This document shows positions 42,234 to 52,384 of a stretch of 64,000 nucleotides of DNA, piece by piece. Made by a program: the position numbers and the translations under genes. This stretch comes from Manduca sexta (Eukaryota > Arthropoda > Insecta > Lepidoptera > Sphingidae). The stretch lies in NCBI RefSeq assembly GCF_014839805.1, contig NC_051118.1, positions 558,001 to 622,000 of the forward strand, read 5' to 3'. Under the pieces are notes generated by a model. It worked only from the letters and a program-made list of their open reading frames with translations. It did no database searches and was not told the origin of the DNA. Within the stretch, counting starts at the first letter, position 1. Each line of letters opens with the position of its first letter.

Positions 42234-42495
42234 CTAGCTTTTGCTCGCAGCTTCGCCCGCGTGAAGGAGTTTCCCGGATTTTTTTTCCGACTTACTTAAT
42301 ATGTATCGTTATATTATGACCAAATTACACAAAATCATTACAAATTGTAGCCTATGTATTATTCTGATGTATAACCAATATTACTGTAAAGTTTCATCCA
42401 AATCCGTTCAGTAGTTTCTTCGTAAAAGAGGAACAAACATACTTACATATATACATCCATCCTTACAAACTTTCGCATTTATAATATTCGTAGGA
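42234..42495 (-). mobile_element. Helitron H2 (copy 2 of 20756-21017)
   Basis: Same borders; hairpin stem altered by CGCAGCTTCGCCCGCG (CGCAG for CGCGG). Confidence 0.8.
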
Positions 42496-42728
42496 AGTAG
42501 GTTACACAAAGTCGCTTGTATCTTATATGTCAAACAACGTCTCAAACAGAAATTGAATTTAATGTATACAACACATGGGTAATGTTTATTTAAAATTCCA
42601 GACAGCCTGTTAGCTTTTCCTGGATTCAGGTAATGCCTGACTTCGATAGTGGAAACAATGTCGTCATTGGAAAAGGATTTGTGAGGGAGCCTGGATCCTG
42701 AAATAAGATGGGTTATATTAGATTTAGT

Positions 42729-42825
42729 TGGCACGGCGTGAGTGTCGTGACGTAGTTGTGTTGCTTGCGAGGTACGCTTGAGGTTCCGGGTTCGAATCTG
42801 GGCAATTATATTGGGTTTTTTCTGC
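42729..42825 (+). mobile_element. SINE head fragment (copy 2 of 21252-21345)
   Basis: Same as copy 1 with one extra T in the TTGGGTTTTTTCTGC run. Confidence 0.6.
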
Positions 42826-42852
42826 ATAGTATTAACTCTAAAACGAACTATA

Positions 42853-43210
42853 ACGACTGCCTCGGTGGCGTAGTTGTATTGCATGCCCGGTACAATAGCG
42901 CTCTGTACATCAATACATCAAAAGATTTTTTTTATTCATGGTTTTTGTATACCTTGACGACCTCGGTGGCGTAGTTGTACTGCATGTGCGGTACGGCAGC
43001 GCTCTGAGGTCCTGGGTTCGAATCCCGGGTCGGGCAAAGTGATATTTGGGTGTTTTCTGCTCAGTATCAGCCCGGAGTCTGAAATTTGTGCCCGATATGG
43101 CGATAGGCTCGCCCCCTATCACATCATGGAACGGAACATACTTGGCGAAAAGTGGGTGCCCTAGTTGCGCCTCTGCATACCCCTTCGGGGATAAATGCCT
43201 GATGTTATGT
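42853..43210 (+). mobile_element. SINE-B fragment plus full SINE-B (copy 2)
   Basis: Copy of 21371-21735: truncated head, the ATCAAAAGATTTTTTTTATT flank, then the complete SINE-B from about 42955. Present in both copies, hence older than the copy-2-only SINE-B at 27970 in this locus. Confidence 0.8.
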
Positions 43211-43340
43211 ATGTAGTATTAACTCGAAGTCTGCAATTTGTGTCCGAAATAATAACATTCTTATATCTAATGAACAGTTAGACGAATAAATTTTAAAGTC
43301 ACATCATATATGCTTCCAAATAAGTAATCAGATTACTAGG

Positions 43341-43366
43341 TATATATATATATATATATATATATA
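43341..43366. repeat. (TA)n microsatellite (copy 2)
   Basis: Same TA tract as 21865-21890. Confidence 0.95.
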
Positions 43367-43497
43367 CCTATTCTGTTTATATATATGCTAATATTTGCAC
43401 TAAAAGAAAACATTTTCTTTAACCTTTTTTCCTTTAGAACATAATTAGAGTTTGAATTTCAAGTGTAAAATATATAAAATTTAAAAATATGATTTTA

Positions 43498-43810
43498 TAG
43501 AGTTTTAGCGTAAAGGAGCTCTTATAGAATTGCTTTGTTCTCCGTCCGTCTGTCTATCAAGACCATTTTTCGCAGGTACGCGAAGAGGTATCAAGTTGAA
43601 ATTTAGATCAAATACTCGTGTTTACAGTCTCTTTTAGCTGTGCAAAAAATAAACTTATAAGTCAACGTGATCAAAAGATATGACCGTTTACAAAACATAT
43701 TTTGCTATTTCAAAATGGAATCAAAACTTTTAGGATACTTCCAGTTGACAGAATCATGGATTTGATAAGCAGCAATGTACAGTACTTGTAAAGGAAAAAT
43801 CTGAAAACCG
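43498..43810 (+). repeat. Family G (copy 2 of 22025-22340)
   Basis: Same repeat with few changes. Confidence 0.5.
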
Positions 43811-44244
43811 TAGATATGCAATAACAAAAAAATAAGAAGCCAATGTCTAACAGCATATGTAAATGAAAATATTTGAAAATCATATCTATGTACTTTAATA
43901 AAATAAGGTAAGTTTACCGATCTTGGTTCACAAGTCCAAATGGCACTTGATCGAATTTTTCTTGTAACAAAATAGCTACAAATTAATTGATTTACAAACA
44001 CATTTGAACAAACCAAAGCTCCAGCGGCAAAATACAAATTAAGCACGTCACGTTTTAGTTAATCAAATTAATTTTGGTAGATTTGGACCCCAGCCAATAC
44101 AACCTTAAGCCTGCCACGAAATAATACGAGCTAAACAATTACAAAATAAATGAAGAAACTTAATTAAGTATAGGAATGAAACATTTTCTTGGTTGTAGGT
44201 TTTGATACAAGTACCTAGTTGGTAGTGGGACGGACTGCCGGTAT

Positions 44245-44405
44245 ATATGCCGATATTGAGTTTGCGGATGAACAACATATCACCCCCCCCCCCCCCCCGC
44301 GTGGAAGGCTGAACACGAAGGCTGCAAAGTCTTCGCAACATCGGCAGGAAAACTAAAACATTAAAACCAGGATAAAATCTGAAAAATAGTTTAATTTTTG
44401 AATAT
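44245..44405 (+). mobile_element. PLE terminal fragment (copy 2), with poly-C expansion
   Basis: Same element as 22770-22925 but the CACCCCCGCG stretch has become a run of 16 Cs at 44283-44298. Confidence 0.6.
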
Positions 44406-44442
44406 CAAAATCAAACTTCTAAATCAACGCAATCAAACGATA

Positions 44443-44575
44443 CAGCAATTTAAGCCGCATATTTTCAAACTCGCAACTACTCCCAAGAGAATCAAAACCT
44501 AAAGGGTACTTCCAGTCGACCTTAGAATCTTGAAACTTGGCATGAAGCAAGGTTTTATAGCACATATAATTTTAA
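44443..44575 (+). repeat. Family G partial (copy 2 of 22960-23095)
   Basis: Same partial repeat as copy 1. Confidence 0.45.
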
Positions 44576-44903
44576 TGTCTAACATTCGCGTAAATATAAG
44601 AAATCATTATACTTTTGTTAAGGAGCTTGATCGTAATATCATGGCTTTGTCACTCCGTACATCCGCTTTCCCTGGTTGACTCGCTTTTACAATGTCAAAA
44701 TATTTTTTTTATTAAAACCCAAGCCGGCAGATACAGGAACCAACAAAATACTATTTAAAATACCTCCATTAAAACCCAACTAAAATCCATTGGGTTACGG
44801 TTTCTAATAAATTAAGATTGACTAAAATTTTCCATGGAGTTCTGTATTATATATTTTTTTGAAGTTCAGTTGCACTAAACAGGTATATCATTTTAACCAA
44901 AGT

Positions 44904-45245
44904 GTTACAGTAAATTCAACTTACACACAACAAATCTATAACATCTTTAAAATAATAATAATAATAATAATCTATTTCCAGATCAAAAAATCTTAAAAAA
45001 TAAAATTTAATTAATTAATTTAATTTAATTTATCTTTAAAATAGTAGGTATAATATAATCGAACCTACACTACTCCTAATTCTCAACTACCACTAAGCTC
45101 CTTCTCATGTGTTATAGCCGTCTATTCAGGCAGCGAAACCCTTGTGATAATTACTAGAAAATTGATTGCGTGCTTATTGTTAATTGTATGTCGGATTACG
45201 GCTTGATGCGTGATGATCATAAGTTAGAGATTTCTGTCCAAACAT
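44904..45245. repeat. AT-rich DNA with (ATA)n and (TTAA)n tracts
   Basis: First unique sequence after copy 2. AATAATAATAATAATAATAA at about 44951-44970 and a TTAATTAATTTAATTTAATT tract near 45010. No gene seen. Confidence 0.6.
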
Positions 45246-45400
45246 CAATGCCGAAGGGTCCATATAAACTGATTCATACCGGCTTTCCTTTATGTAGAAT
45301 CTAATTATCATTAGAACGATTTGCAGACTGCATTCATGTTTATTAGTACCTATATGTTGTGTCGGGTTGTCTTTCAGAAAATTTCACCTTTTACCATTGC
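45246..45400 (+). repeat. Diverged dispersed repeat (copy 2 of 2)
   Basis: Pairs with 1636-1790 (CCGAAGGGTCCATAT, CATACCGGCTTTCC, GTGTCGGGTTGTCTTTCAG, AATTTCACCTTTTACC). Class unknown. Confidence 0.35.
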
Positions 45401-45619
45401 TATACATACTCTTTGTTGATATCAGAGGGGATTAAGAACTTTTAACAAGAAACTAAACCGTCAAAATATTAAGAAAATATTTAACATTAGCTAAGTATAT
45501 ACTGATTACCAACTATGGAGTCGGGGGCCAAGTTATTAAACATTGTTTTCGTTGGAGCTATATATTTTTGGTTTATTATTACCAGCAACTTTCGTCAGCT
45601 TAACAACTTATCAGCTCGC

Positions 45620-45965
45620 AGAACTGATGACCAATGGGACAAGAAGGTTCTAGAGTGGAGGCCACGAACTGGCAAGCGCAATGGAGGACGTCCACCCACG
45701 AGGTGGACAGATGACTTTATAAAAGTCGCAGGAAGTTGCTGGATGCGGGCCACTTCCAATAGGTCGATCTGGAGCTTCCAAACATTTATATGCTACAGAT
45801 GTCTGCGAACTCTATCGTTATTAGTCAATATCAATGTACCTATTTACCTGATATCATGAATAAAATTTTTGAATTTCAATTTGAATTTGGAAATCTTTGA
45901 TGGAGGCCTATGTTCAGCGATGAACATCCTGCGACTCATAATTATGATGATGATTATCATCAACA
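45620..45965 (+). pseudogene. RTE-like LINE 3' end, truncated
   Basis: The frame reads RTDDQWDKKVLEWRPRTGKR, NGGRPPTRWTDDFIKVAGS, CWMRATSNRSIW. W-KK-LEWRPRTG-R--GRPPTRWTDD--KVAGS-WMR--- is the characteristic C-terminus of RTE-type LINE reverse transcriptases. After RSIW the sequence is interrupted by about 110 bp of AT-rich DNA; a further piece (KSLMEAYVQR-like, at 45890-45925) follows, then a (GAT/ATG)n tail at 45940-45960. 5'-truncated and not functional. Confidence 0.75.
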
Positions 45966-46156
45966 ATTGTAGAAAGTTATCATGGCTACGACCCTTGTAG
46001 TAACTAAGCCACAAATACAAAGTTATGTTACGATAAAAATGAAACTTATTTAAACAGATTTTCTAATACAAAAGATCTACTTACAGCTTCAAAATCTGAC
46101 CTTTATAAGCTGACCAAACAATAATCCCTTAACAAAGTTAACTACATAACCAAAGC

Positions 46157-46280
46157 GTAGCGTATTTCGTAGAACACAGCTACGCCGTAGTATAACTTAT
46201 TCAATGTCTATTCTGCTACGAGGCACGTAGCAAGTACAAATGGCTGTAGCATAATGCTACGAATGTTACATCATGTAGCG
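46157..46280. repeat. Cluster of CGTAG/CTACG motifs
   Basis: About nine occurrences of GTAGC, CGTAG or their complements in 125 bp, including the perfect 15-base palindromic unit GTAGCATAATGCTAC at 46246-46260 and GCTACGCCGTAG. Looks like a decayed short-unit inverted-repeat array, possibly the interior of a MITE. Confidence 0.5.
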
Positions 46281-47689
46281 TATGTTATTAATAACAATTT
46301 ATTAGTACTAACAGTGCACACGCCATAATGTATTATTTATAATGAGCTTACTTTGCAATGCTTCATTAATTATATTTTATGTTAGCTAATTATTATATCT
46401 ATTACAAAACATACATTACGTCGCGCAAGGATTTCAGAAGCGGTAAGTATATGTTTATCTGTTGCATACATGTTGCTAGAAGTTTAATCTCGTCCAGTTT
46501 TCAGTATATTACAGTTTGAACTACAAAATATCACCATGAAGCAATGGTTCTACTAGAAGCATGTAGAACTAACGAACCATAATCAAAAATATTTCTATGC
46601 ACTGCTTATCTAAAAATGAGAACTGCATTGTACGAAAAAGTGTGTGCATTCTGAAATTGGAATATACCTATACTTTATAGGTAGGATTAGGCTTCGAGGT
46701 TTGGCTAAATAAAACCCTGCAAAATTGTGTGAGACGCAATATTTTTTCATAGTATGGCATTTTTTCATATAAACAGGTCACTTAATGCAGATGGTTTACT
46801 TCACATAAATATATACAATTCCAGAAAAATAATGGATGCTATTGACCTTTCAATAAAAGAAATAGAGGTTCCTCTAGAAATAGAGGAGATAAGGAAGGGT
46901 AAATTTCCGGAAATCTCATTCACTATATTTTGTTCGCGACTTCTTTCGCGTGAATGTTTTCATATATTTTTCCGCGAAAAATACAGAAAATTTCATCTTT
47001 TGTCAGTCCTGCTTACCGCTTTGGAGACCAACGCGTGATGTGTATTTGTTTTTATCGACAAAGTAGTTCGGCTACTTAAAACCATTTTCGTCAACAAACA
47101 TCTTGCAACTCTTCAAACAAAATAAAAATATTCCGAGACATTTGGGACTGGTGACGTAATAAAATTTCGGACACTTAACCACAACGTAACTTGCGCTAAT
47201 TAAGTTTGTACACACTTCGTTAATTGTATATGTTAAGGGTAAAGTATGAAGGACGAATTACGAAATGGCCGGCTAGAGAACGGACCTAATGATTATACGA
47301 AGATAATTCACTCAAGATATGGTATTTGAATTTATTTTAATAATTCAGGTCAAGAAATAATATTTTTTGTACAAGCAATGTAATTGTTTTTCTTGTTATA
47401 CTTTGATGCAGAAAAATTCTAATGTAAAATAGCTTTTGTTGATAAAATAATAGTAATCATTACTCATAAACACTTGATGTAAAAAAATACATTAAAATTT
47501 CTTGTTTTCGGAATCAGCAGTCATGACAAGTCAACACGTCTCACAAAATGTGTAAAGTGTTTCGGGGAAGACAATCTTCTATAATAGTTATACCACTGCT
47601 TAGCGCTGCTGGCATAAAACGTGAGCATAATATTGTTCCTTTAAGATCAATGACAATACAGATTCTATGATACGGGCATGATAAAGTGA
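46281..47689. other. No supported gene
   Basis: Unrecognised AT-rich DNA. Frame 46754-47038 (94 codons, MAFFHINRSLNADGLLHINI...) is open but its C-terminal third overlaps TTCGCGACTTCTTTCGCGTG, which resembles a Helitron tail. GAAGCG|GTAAGTAT at about 46438-46452 is a good 5' splice-site match without a gene model. Confidence 0.5.
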
Positions 47690-47810
47690 CTATTGCATCT
47701 GATGATAAATGAAGTGGATCCATAAAGAGTGTCGACTAACGAGAGATTATCCCTCTCAAGTTGACACAATTATTCCGGTACATTTGAAACCCGGTATACA
47801 CAATCTAATC
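47690..47810 (+). repeat. Family E, diverged
   Basis: TGCATCTGATGATAAATGAA, GTGTCGACTAACGAGAGATT, TTGACACAATTATTCCGGTA, CCCGGTATACACAATCTAAT. Incomplete at the 3' end. Confidence 0.5.
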
Positions 47811-48172
47811 CAGAGTATAATTGAATTGCGTCACGAAACATTATTAACCTTTTTATAACATGTAAAGCCAAAACAAATCAAATAACCGTCCGCAAACCGT
47901 TTAACCCCCTTCTCCCTTCCATAAAACAATACTACCCAACAGGTATTTTATTTTTGTCTCCGAAATCTTATTAAATGATATCGTCGACATATTCGTTGGC
48001 CCATTTTCAAGAATGAAATTTTGTTCGAGATAAGGACCGGGATAATTACAAGTTTCCAGGGTGGGACTCAGGGTTTAGGCAGTGGGCAGCTAAATATTAA
48101 ACTTTCAAATGTCAAGTGAGTCAAGATAGAAAAATGATATTATTTACATATAGCAATTTCAAAAGTCGTAAA
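47811..48172. other. No supported gene
   Basis: AT-rich with no motif or repeat match I recognise. Confidence 0.5.
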
Positions 48173-48393
48173 AACATCGATATATAGTACTTCGTACTAG
48201 ATTTGGCGTTCCGAACATTCACTGTGTTCAACTGAATTGAACTGCGATCCATTCAAACTGACTAGTATGGTCAATATTGACAGCTTGTGGTTGTGTACGG
48301 AGTGGCGCTCATGATATAAGAACTCGAGTCTAAGTGTAAAACTTGATATGAATAAAAAATATATGTCAAATAAGTAAAATTATTTGTTGTTCA
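48173..48393 (+). repeat. Long inverted repeat, left arm
   Basis: Matches the reverse complement of 53437-53665 across about 225 bp with substitutions and small gaps: CGTACTAGATTTGGCG, TATGGTCAATATTG, CTTGTGGTTGTGTAC, CATGATATAAGAACTCGAGT, CTAAGTGTAAA, TCAAATAAGTAAAATTA, TTGTTGTTCAA. Could be two oppositely oriented copies of one unclassified repeat, or the ends of a larger unit. Confidence 0.7.
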
Positions 48394-48539
48394 AATATAT
48401 AATATAAAAGTTATAGTCTCATTTAACTCAAGGTTTTATTACCTGCGCTTTTACTTTAATTTTATTTTACTAAAAAAATTCAAATATCCCCCAACCAAAA
48501 ACCTCAATACATACCCGCTCTCAGTTAAAATGGAGGTTT

Positions 48540-48640
48540 AAGCTTCGCGACGTCTCTGTACGTCCTTTTTCGGATCCTAACGCAGTTTAATTTAACTGCG
48601 GCGGTGTGCATTTAAACGCTTTTTTTCTTGTGTGCCAAAA
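48540..48640. other. GC-richer patch
   Basis: TAAGCTTCGCGACGTCTCTG, TACGTCCTTTTTCGGATCCT, AACTGCGGCGGTGTGCATTT. CpG-richer than the surroundings; no repeat match seen. Function unknown. Confidence 0.3.
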
Positions 48641-48829
48641 TGACCATACTAAACTTTATGTTAGGGGAAATGTAGTCCAAATATAAATTCGACGTAAAGG
48701 GACGTCGCGTCTCTCAAAGACCAGATAAGCTGGCCTGTCTTAGTGAATGTACACTGACTGACATTGGATCGCGGTAGGCTACAAGGGCCAATATTGCAGG
48801 CTTATCGATGTTTGCAGCCTGGTTTTATA

Positions 48830-49206
48830 CTGGATCATTTTTACATTGCGTTGTTAAATGAAACCATTTATTCGTCTTTATGTAAAAAAAAATATATCAT
48901 CGATGAATAATTAATATTTTGACCAAAAAAATCGGTTTTACTTTTCTGATTTTTTGATCATTTTGTAGTTTAGAGCGAATATATACTGTATGCATGACCA
49001 CTTCTGACTTAAAGAGTGGTGTTGTCCCTACGACTAGAGTAGAAGTAGTGGTATTAGAGAGTGTAAAGTTAAAATCACTTTTTATTGTTATTAATTTTGA
49101 TCAAAACTTCACTTTTTTACGTTTACGGTTCCAGGAACCAATTGTACAGTGTTATTTAAAAAAAATGTAGTTTCATCTAGTAACGCAATGTCAAAATAAT
49201 CCTTTA
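48830..49206. mobile_element. TA-flanked MITE
   Basis: The left end CTGGATCATTTTTACATTGC continues GTTGTTAAATGAAACCA; the right end, reversed, reads AAAGGATTATTTTGACATTG, CGTTACTAGATGAAACTACA. These are imperfect terminal inverted repeats of about 35 bp. TA lies on both sides, as for Tc1/mariner-type elements. 377 bp, no transposase. Relatives: 54514-54757 and 59541-59899. Confidence 0.65.
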
Positions 49207-50260
49207 TACTGCCAAATACTAGGCAAGGGACCTTCACTACTAAAACCCTTTAGGCCTACGCTATTTAATCAGATACTAATTTGACTATATCAAATATATT
49301 CACACTATCAAATATAGTATTAACGTGACCATATATTTTTTTGTTTCAGGTACATCTTTGTTATAAGTTGTAAGTATGCGATAAGTAACTTTGACTAGAT
49401 AACAAAATAACTTATATAAGTACCATATAATAATATAGTACTTATATTATAAGTTATTTATATACGACCGCCCATGTTGTGTCGGATTTCTTTTCACCAC
49501 TGCTAGGCTGTGCCTCCACGTATGTATTTTAATATATCCTAAATAAAACATATTAATATTATAAAGTTTAGCTGTGTGGGTAATATTATATTTGTATAAT
49601 GTTATGATATTATCAAGACGTGTATTTTCAACTATTTATGTCTTCATACTTAAGATCAGACTTAATAACGTTCTTTGCTTCAAAGTGTGAGCATCGTTGC
49701 ATTTTATGCCTTTCTTTAATGAATATTGTAGTTTAGCGTAAGTAGTGGTTATAAGGCTTAAAATATACTGTAAGCTCAGAATAAAGCGGTAGTTCCTAAT
49801 TAATACTTCTTGATGTATACTGCCGTGCTAAGCTCAAAAGCGTTATCTCAGAAAAAAACAAAACCTTAATTTTTATGTCTTCAGATAGCTTAAAGAAATA
49901 TCCATCCTATAAACATACCTAAGTAACGGTATCTTGTTTAGAACTTGTTAAATAAACCTTAAAAGAGTTTATATCAGTGTAACATACAAAACTATAAAAC
50001 TATATTTACAAAACTTCGATTATCTCGAAATAAGGTTTCCCTGATATACTGCTTTTGTCCTTGGTATGTCAGTATAGTTAGTATTTAAAGGCTTTTTAGC
50101 GATAAATATCAGGAGGGAATAATGTATTCATAAACGATTTGAAATAGAATATTTTAACAATATCAATGATATTTGAACATGAATCCAATCAGAAAACGTA
50201 AACAAATGGACACAGACAAAGGTTTCCAAAATGAAAATATTTCCATAATCAAAATGTTTG
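49207..50260. other. No supported gene
   Basis: AT-rich. TTTTTTTGTTTCAG|GTACATC near 49337-49356 matches a 3' splice site, but I see no exon. A palindromic AT stretch lies at about 49410-49460 (ACTTATATAAGTACCATATA and TATAGTACTTATATTATAAG). Short fragment GACCGCCCATGTTGTGTCGG near 49465 resembles families D and the 45246 repeat. Confidence 0.45.
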
Positions 50261-50813
50261 TCTAATATATAAAATTCTCGTGTCACAATGTTTGTCTCCG
50301 TACTCCTCCGAAACGGCTTTACCGATTTTAACCAAATTTTGCATGCATATTCAGTAGGTCTGAGAATCGGCTAACATCTATTTTTCATACCCCTAAGTGT
50401 TAAGGGTTGTCCACCCTTAACATTTTTTTTATAATTCTATACAAATTTTTATTTTTTTATTTTTTTTATTATGTCGCATTAAAAACACATTCAACCCTAA
50501 ATTTATACCCTTCTATCACCAACCCCTATTTTTTGTAAAAAAAAATGTTAAGGGTGGACAACCCTTAACACTTAGGGGTATGAAAAATAGATGTTAGCCG
50601 ATTCTCAGACCTACTGAATATGCATGCAAAATGCATCTGTCTGCCTGAACGTGTTAAACTCAAAAACTACCCAACGTATTAAGATGAAATTTGGTATGGA
50701 ACAGTTTGAGACCCTGGGAAGAACATAGGCTCCCGGGAAACTACAACTTTTATAACGGAAAGCTTTAGCCTGAAAAACTTTATAACGCGGGCGGAGCCGC
50801 GGGCAAAAGCTAG
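50261..50813 (+). mobile_element. Helitron-like element with perfect internal hairpin
   Basis: Begins TCTAATATATAAAATTCTCG, GTCACAATGTTTGTCTCCG and ends AACGCGGGCGGAGCCGCGGG, CAAAAGCTAG before a host T. The CCGCGG-type stem (CGCGG/CCGCG) and CTAG-T end fit a Helitron 3' end; the 5' host base is G rather than A. Inside are two perfect 95-bp inverted arms (50336-50430 and 50538-50632) around a 107-bp AT-rich loop. The distal part (CAACGTATTAAGATGAAATT, TGGTATGGAACAGTTTGAGA) resembles family H4. No coding sequence. Confidence 0.7.
50336..50632. repeat. Perfect 95-bp inverted repeat (hairpin arms)
   Basis: Left arm runs from ATTTTGCATGCATATTCAGT to CCCTTAACATTTTTTTT (50336-50430). Right arm, AAAAAAAATGTTAAGGGTGG to TGCATGCAAAAT (50538-50632), is its exact reverse complement. 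Within each arm GTTAAGGGT-TGTCC-ACCCTTAAC is itself a 9-bp palindrome. A transcript across it would form a 95-bp duplex. Confidence 0.95.
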
Positions 50814-51094
50814 TTTCATTATATAAATGTTAGTTGTTGGAACGGCTTCAGTTTTTGTCCTGCCGGATAGCGCTTGTGCTTATACTAAAAACGTACAGTG
50901 GCCTTTTTTAACTTACATACATACATAGTATTACACCTCTAATTTATAGGGGCAGACAGAGACTATGAATTGCTACTTTCCACGATTCTGGCATAAATCT
51001 CTCGCTTCCTCCACCTTCATTAATCTTTTCATGCATTCTCGCCGGTTCAGGGTACTTTTGACCTGGCCTTTACTAAGAATGTCGGATATTAAAA

Positions 51095-51240
51095 TAAGGG
51101 GGTTCACCCCCGTGACCACGAAGGCTGCAGTCTTCTAAATGCCGGGAGAAGACTAAAATATGAAAACCGCAATAAAATCGGAAATAAAGTTTAATTTTAT
51201 TGTCTAACATTCGCGTAAACATAACAAATCATTAATGTCA
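51095..51240 (+). mobile_element. Penelope-like element terminal fragment
   Basis: GGGTTCACCCCCGTGACCAC, GAAGGCTGCAGTCTTCTAAA, TGCCGGGAGAAGAC, AACCGCAATAAAATCGGAAA, AGTTTAATTTTATTGTCTAA, CATTCGCGTAAACATAAC. The CGAAAC core has decayed to CTAAAT. Confidence 0.6.
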
Positions 51241-51326
51241 GATATCTGACATTCGAAGGTTCAGTGCGGTTGACCCCTGCCGGCTCTTCCATCCACATTT
51301 GCCTTTATTAAACTTACTGTTCAAAT

Positions 51327-51760
51327 TAATACCTTCAATAATAAGTCTGGCTGCAAAGAACCAACCTGCCTTATTAATTGATATCTTATGAACTGGTAGT
51401 TTTCTCATATGAGGGAGTCCGCGTGGGTAGGTACCACCGCAATGTCTATTTCTGCCGCCAAGCAGCCGTGTGTAGTCACTGTTGTGTTCCAGTTTGAAGG
51501 ACATTGTAGCCAGTATAACTACTGGACATAAGACTTAAAACCTCATGTCTCAGGATGGTGAGCACAGTGGAATAACAAACAATACTTTGTAATTTAAGGT
51601 GTTGGATGATGTTTTTATTGTTTATGAGTGGTCGTATCGCTTACCATCAGGGGAACGGAGAGCTCGTCTCATCATTCCAAGCAATAAAAAAAAAGAAAAA
51701 AAAATACCTTCAAAGTTAGTTTGACTCCAAAGAACCAACCTGCCTCATTAATCGGTACTA
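51327..51760 (+). repeat. Imperfect ~55-bp direct repeats around a family-D copy
   Basis: AATACCTTCAATAATAAGTC, TGGCTGCAAAGAACCAACCT, GCCTTATTAATTG (51329-51382) recurs as AATACCTTCAAAGTTAGTTT, GACTCCAAAGAACCAACCTG, CCTCATTAATCGG (51704-51757). The family-D element sits between. Too long and diverged for a normal target-site duplication; may be an older tandem pair into which D inserted. Confidence 0.55.
51395..51702 (+). mobile_element. Retroposon family D, full length
   Basis: GGTAGTTTTCTCATATGAGG, GTAGGTACCACCGCAATGTC, GCCGCCAAGCAGCCGTGTGT, ACTACTGGACATAAGACTTA, TCAGGATGGTGAGCACAGTG, GGTCGTATCGCTTACCATCA, GCAATAAAAAAAAAG. Longest A-rich tail of the family in this window. Confidence 0.75.
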
Positions 51761-51972
51761 TATTAAAACTTTGTATTGAACTGTGACCTTTATTAGGCCG
51801 TCTGTCCTTGCAGACGTACTGTTAATGCTGCACTTGTCGGCACTTCAAACTTACTATTTCCAATATATCGGTTGGGACATCTTTGGGTGCGGTCATTGTT
51901 TAGAATATTCTAGGGCTAAGAATATTGATGATATAAATAAGGTCCGATATAGTAACTTTACTATAATATAAT

Positions 51973-52178
51973 GAATTGTGTTAGCGTAGTTGAATTGCGT
52001 GGTACGACCGGCTTGAAGTCGCGGGTTCAAATTCCGGGTCGGGTAAAATGATGATGGAATTTTCTCAGTATCAGCCGGGAGTTTGAAATCTAAACACTCG
52101 TGGGATGAAATGGACGAAAAGTAGGTGCCCTGGTTACACCTCTGCCTAACCGTTCGGGAATAAAGACGTGACGTATTT
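51973..52178 (+). mobile_element. SINE-B, diverged, nearly full length
   Basis: GTTAGCGTAGTTGAATTGCG (A box), GTCGCGGGTTCAAATTCCGG (B box), then TTTTCTCAGTATCAGCCGGG, TGGGATGAAATGGACGAAAA, GTAGGTGCCCTGGTTACACC, CGTTCGGGAATAAAGACGTG. The first bases of the head are lost and the ATCACATCATGG block is altered. The 85-codon minus-strand frame crossing it is not coding. Confidence 0.7.
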
Positions 52179-52384
52179 GTAACTTTTTATTTCTCCAATA
52201 TAATAAGAAAGGCACGATTAAATACAAAAAAAAATTGATTTCGTTATAAATATAAAACATATTCCAACGATTTAAGAAAAAAAAGTTAATCAACCGCGAA
52301 TTTCCTGAAACGAATTTCATCGTATCCAACAATATGTAACCCCGCATTCCGCCTAATCACGACCCGGATTATCAATTTAAAACG

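Larger units (their letters stand above)
23921..44903 (+). repeat. 20-kb block, copy 2 (starts at the N gap)
   Basis: Second version of 3567-23420, 21.0 kb, same orientation. It is 1,129 bp longer, mainly through a full SINE-C (26787-27124), a SINE-B (27970-28231), a 5'-truncated SINE-C (33351-33437) and a longer diverged block (28493-30018). At 44903 the match with copy 1 ends because copy 1 runs into the gap; sequence continues without interruption. Confidence 0.95.

Noticed and set aside
46754..47038. 94-codon ORF as a gene
   Set aside because: No recognisable family, no conservation evidence, and its end runs into a Helitron-like scrap.
46438..49356. Possible intron between a donor at 46450 and an acceptor at 49350
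   Set aside because: Both match splice consensus, but such matches are expected by chance in this length and no coding exon adjoins either.
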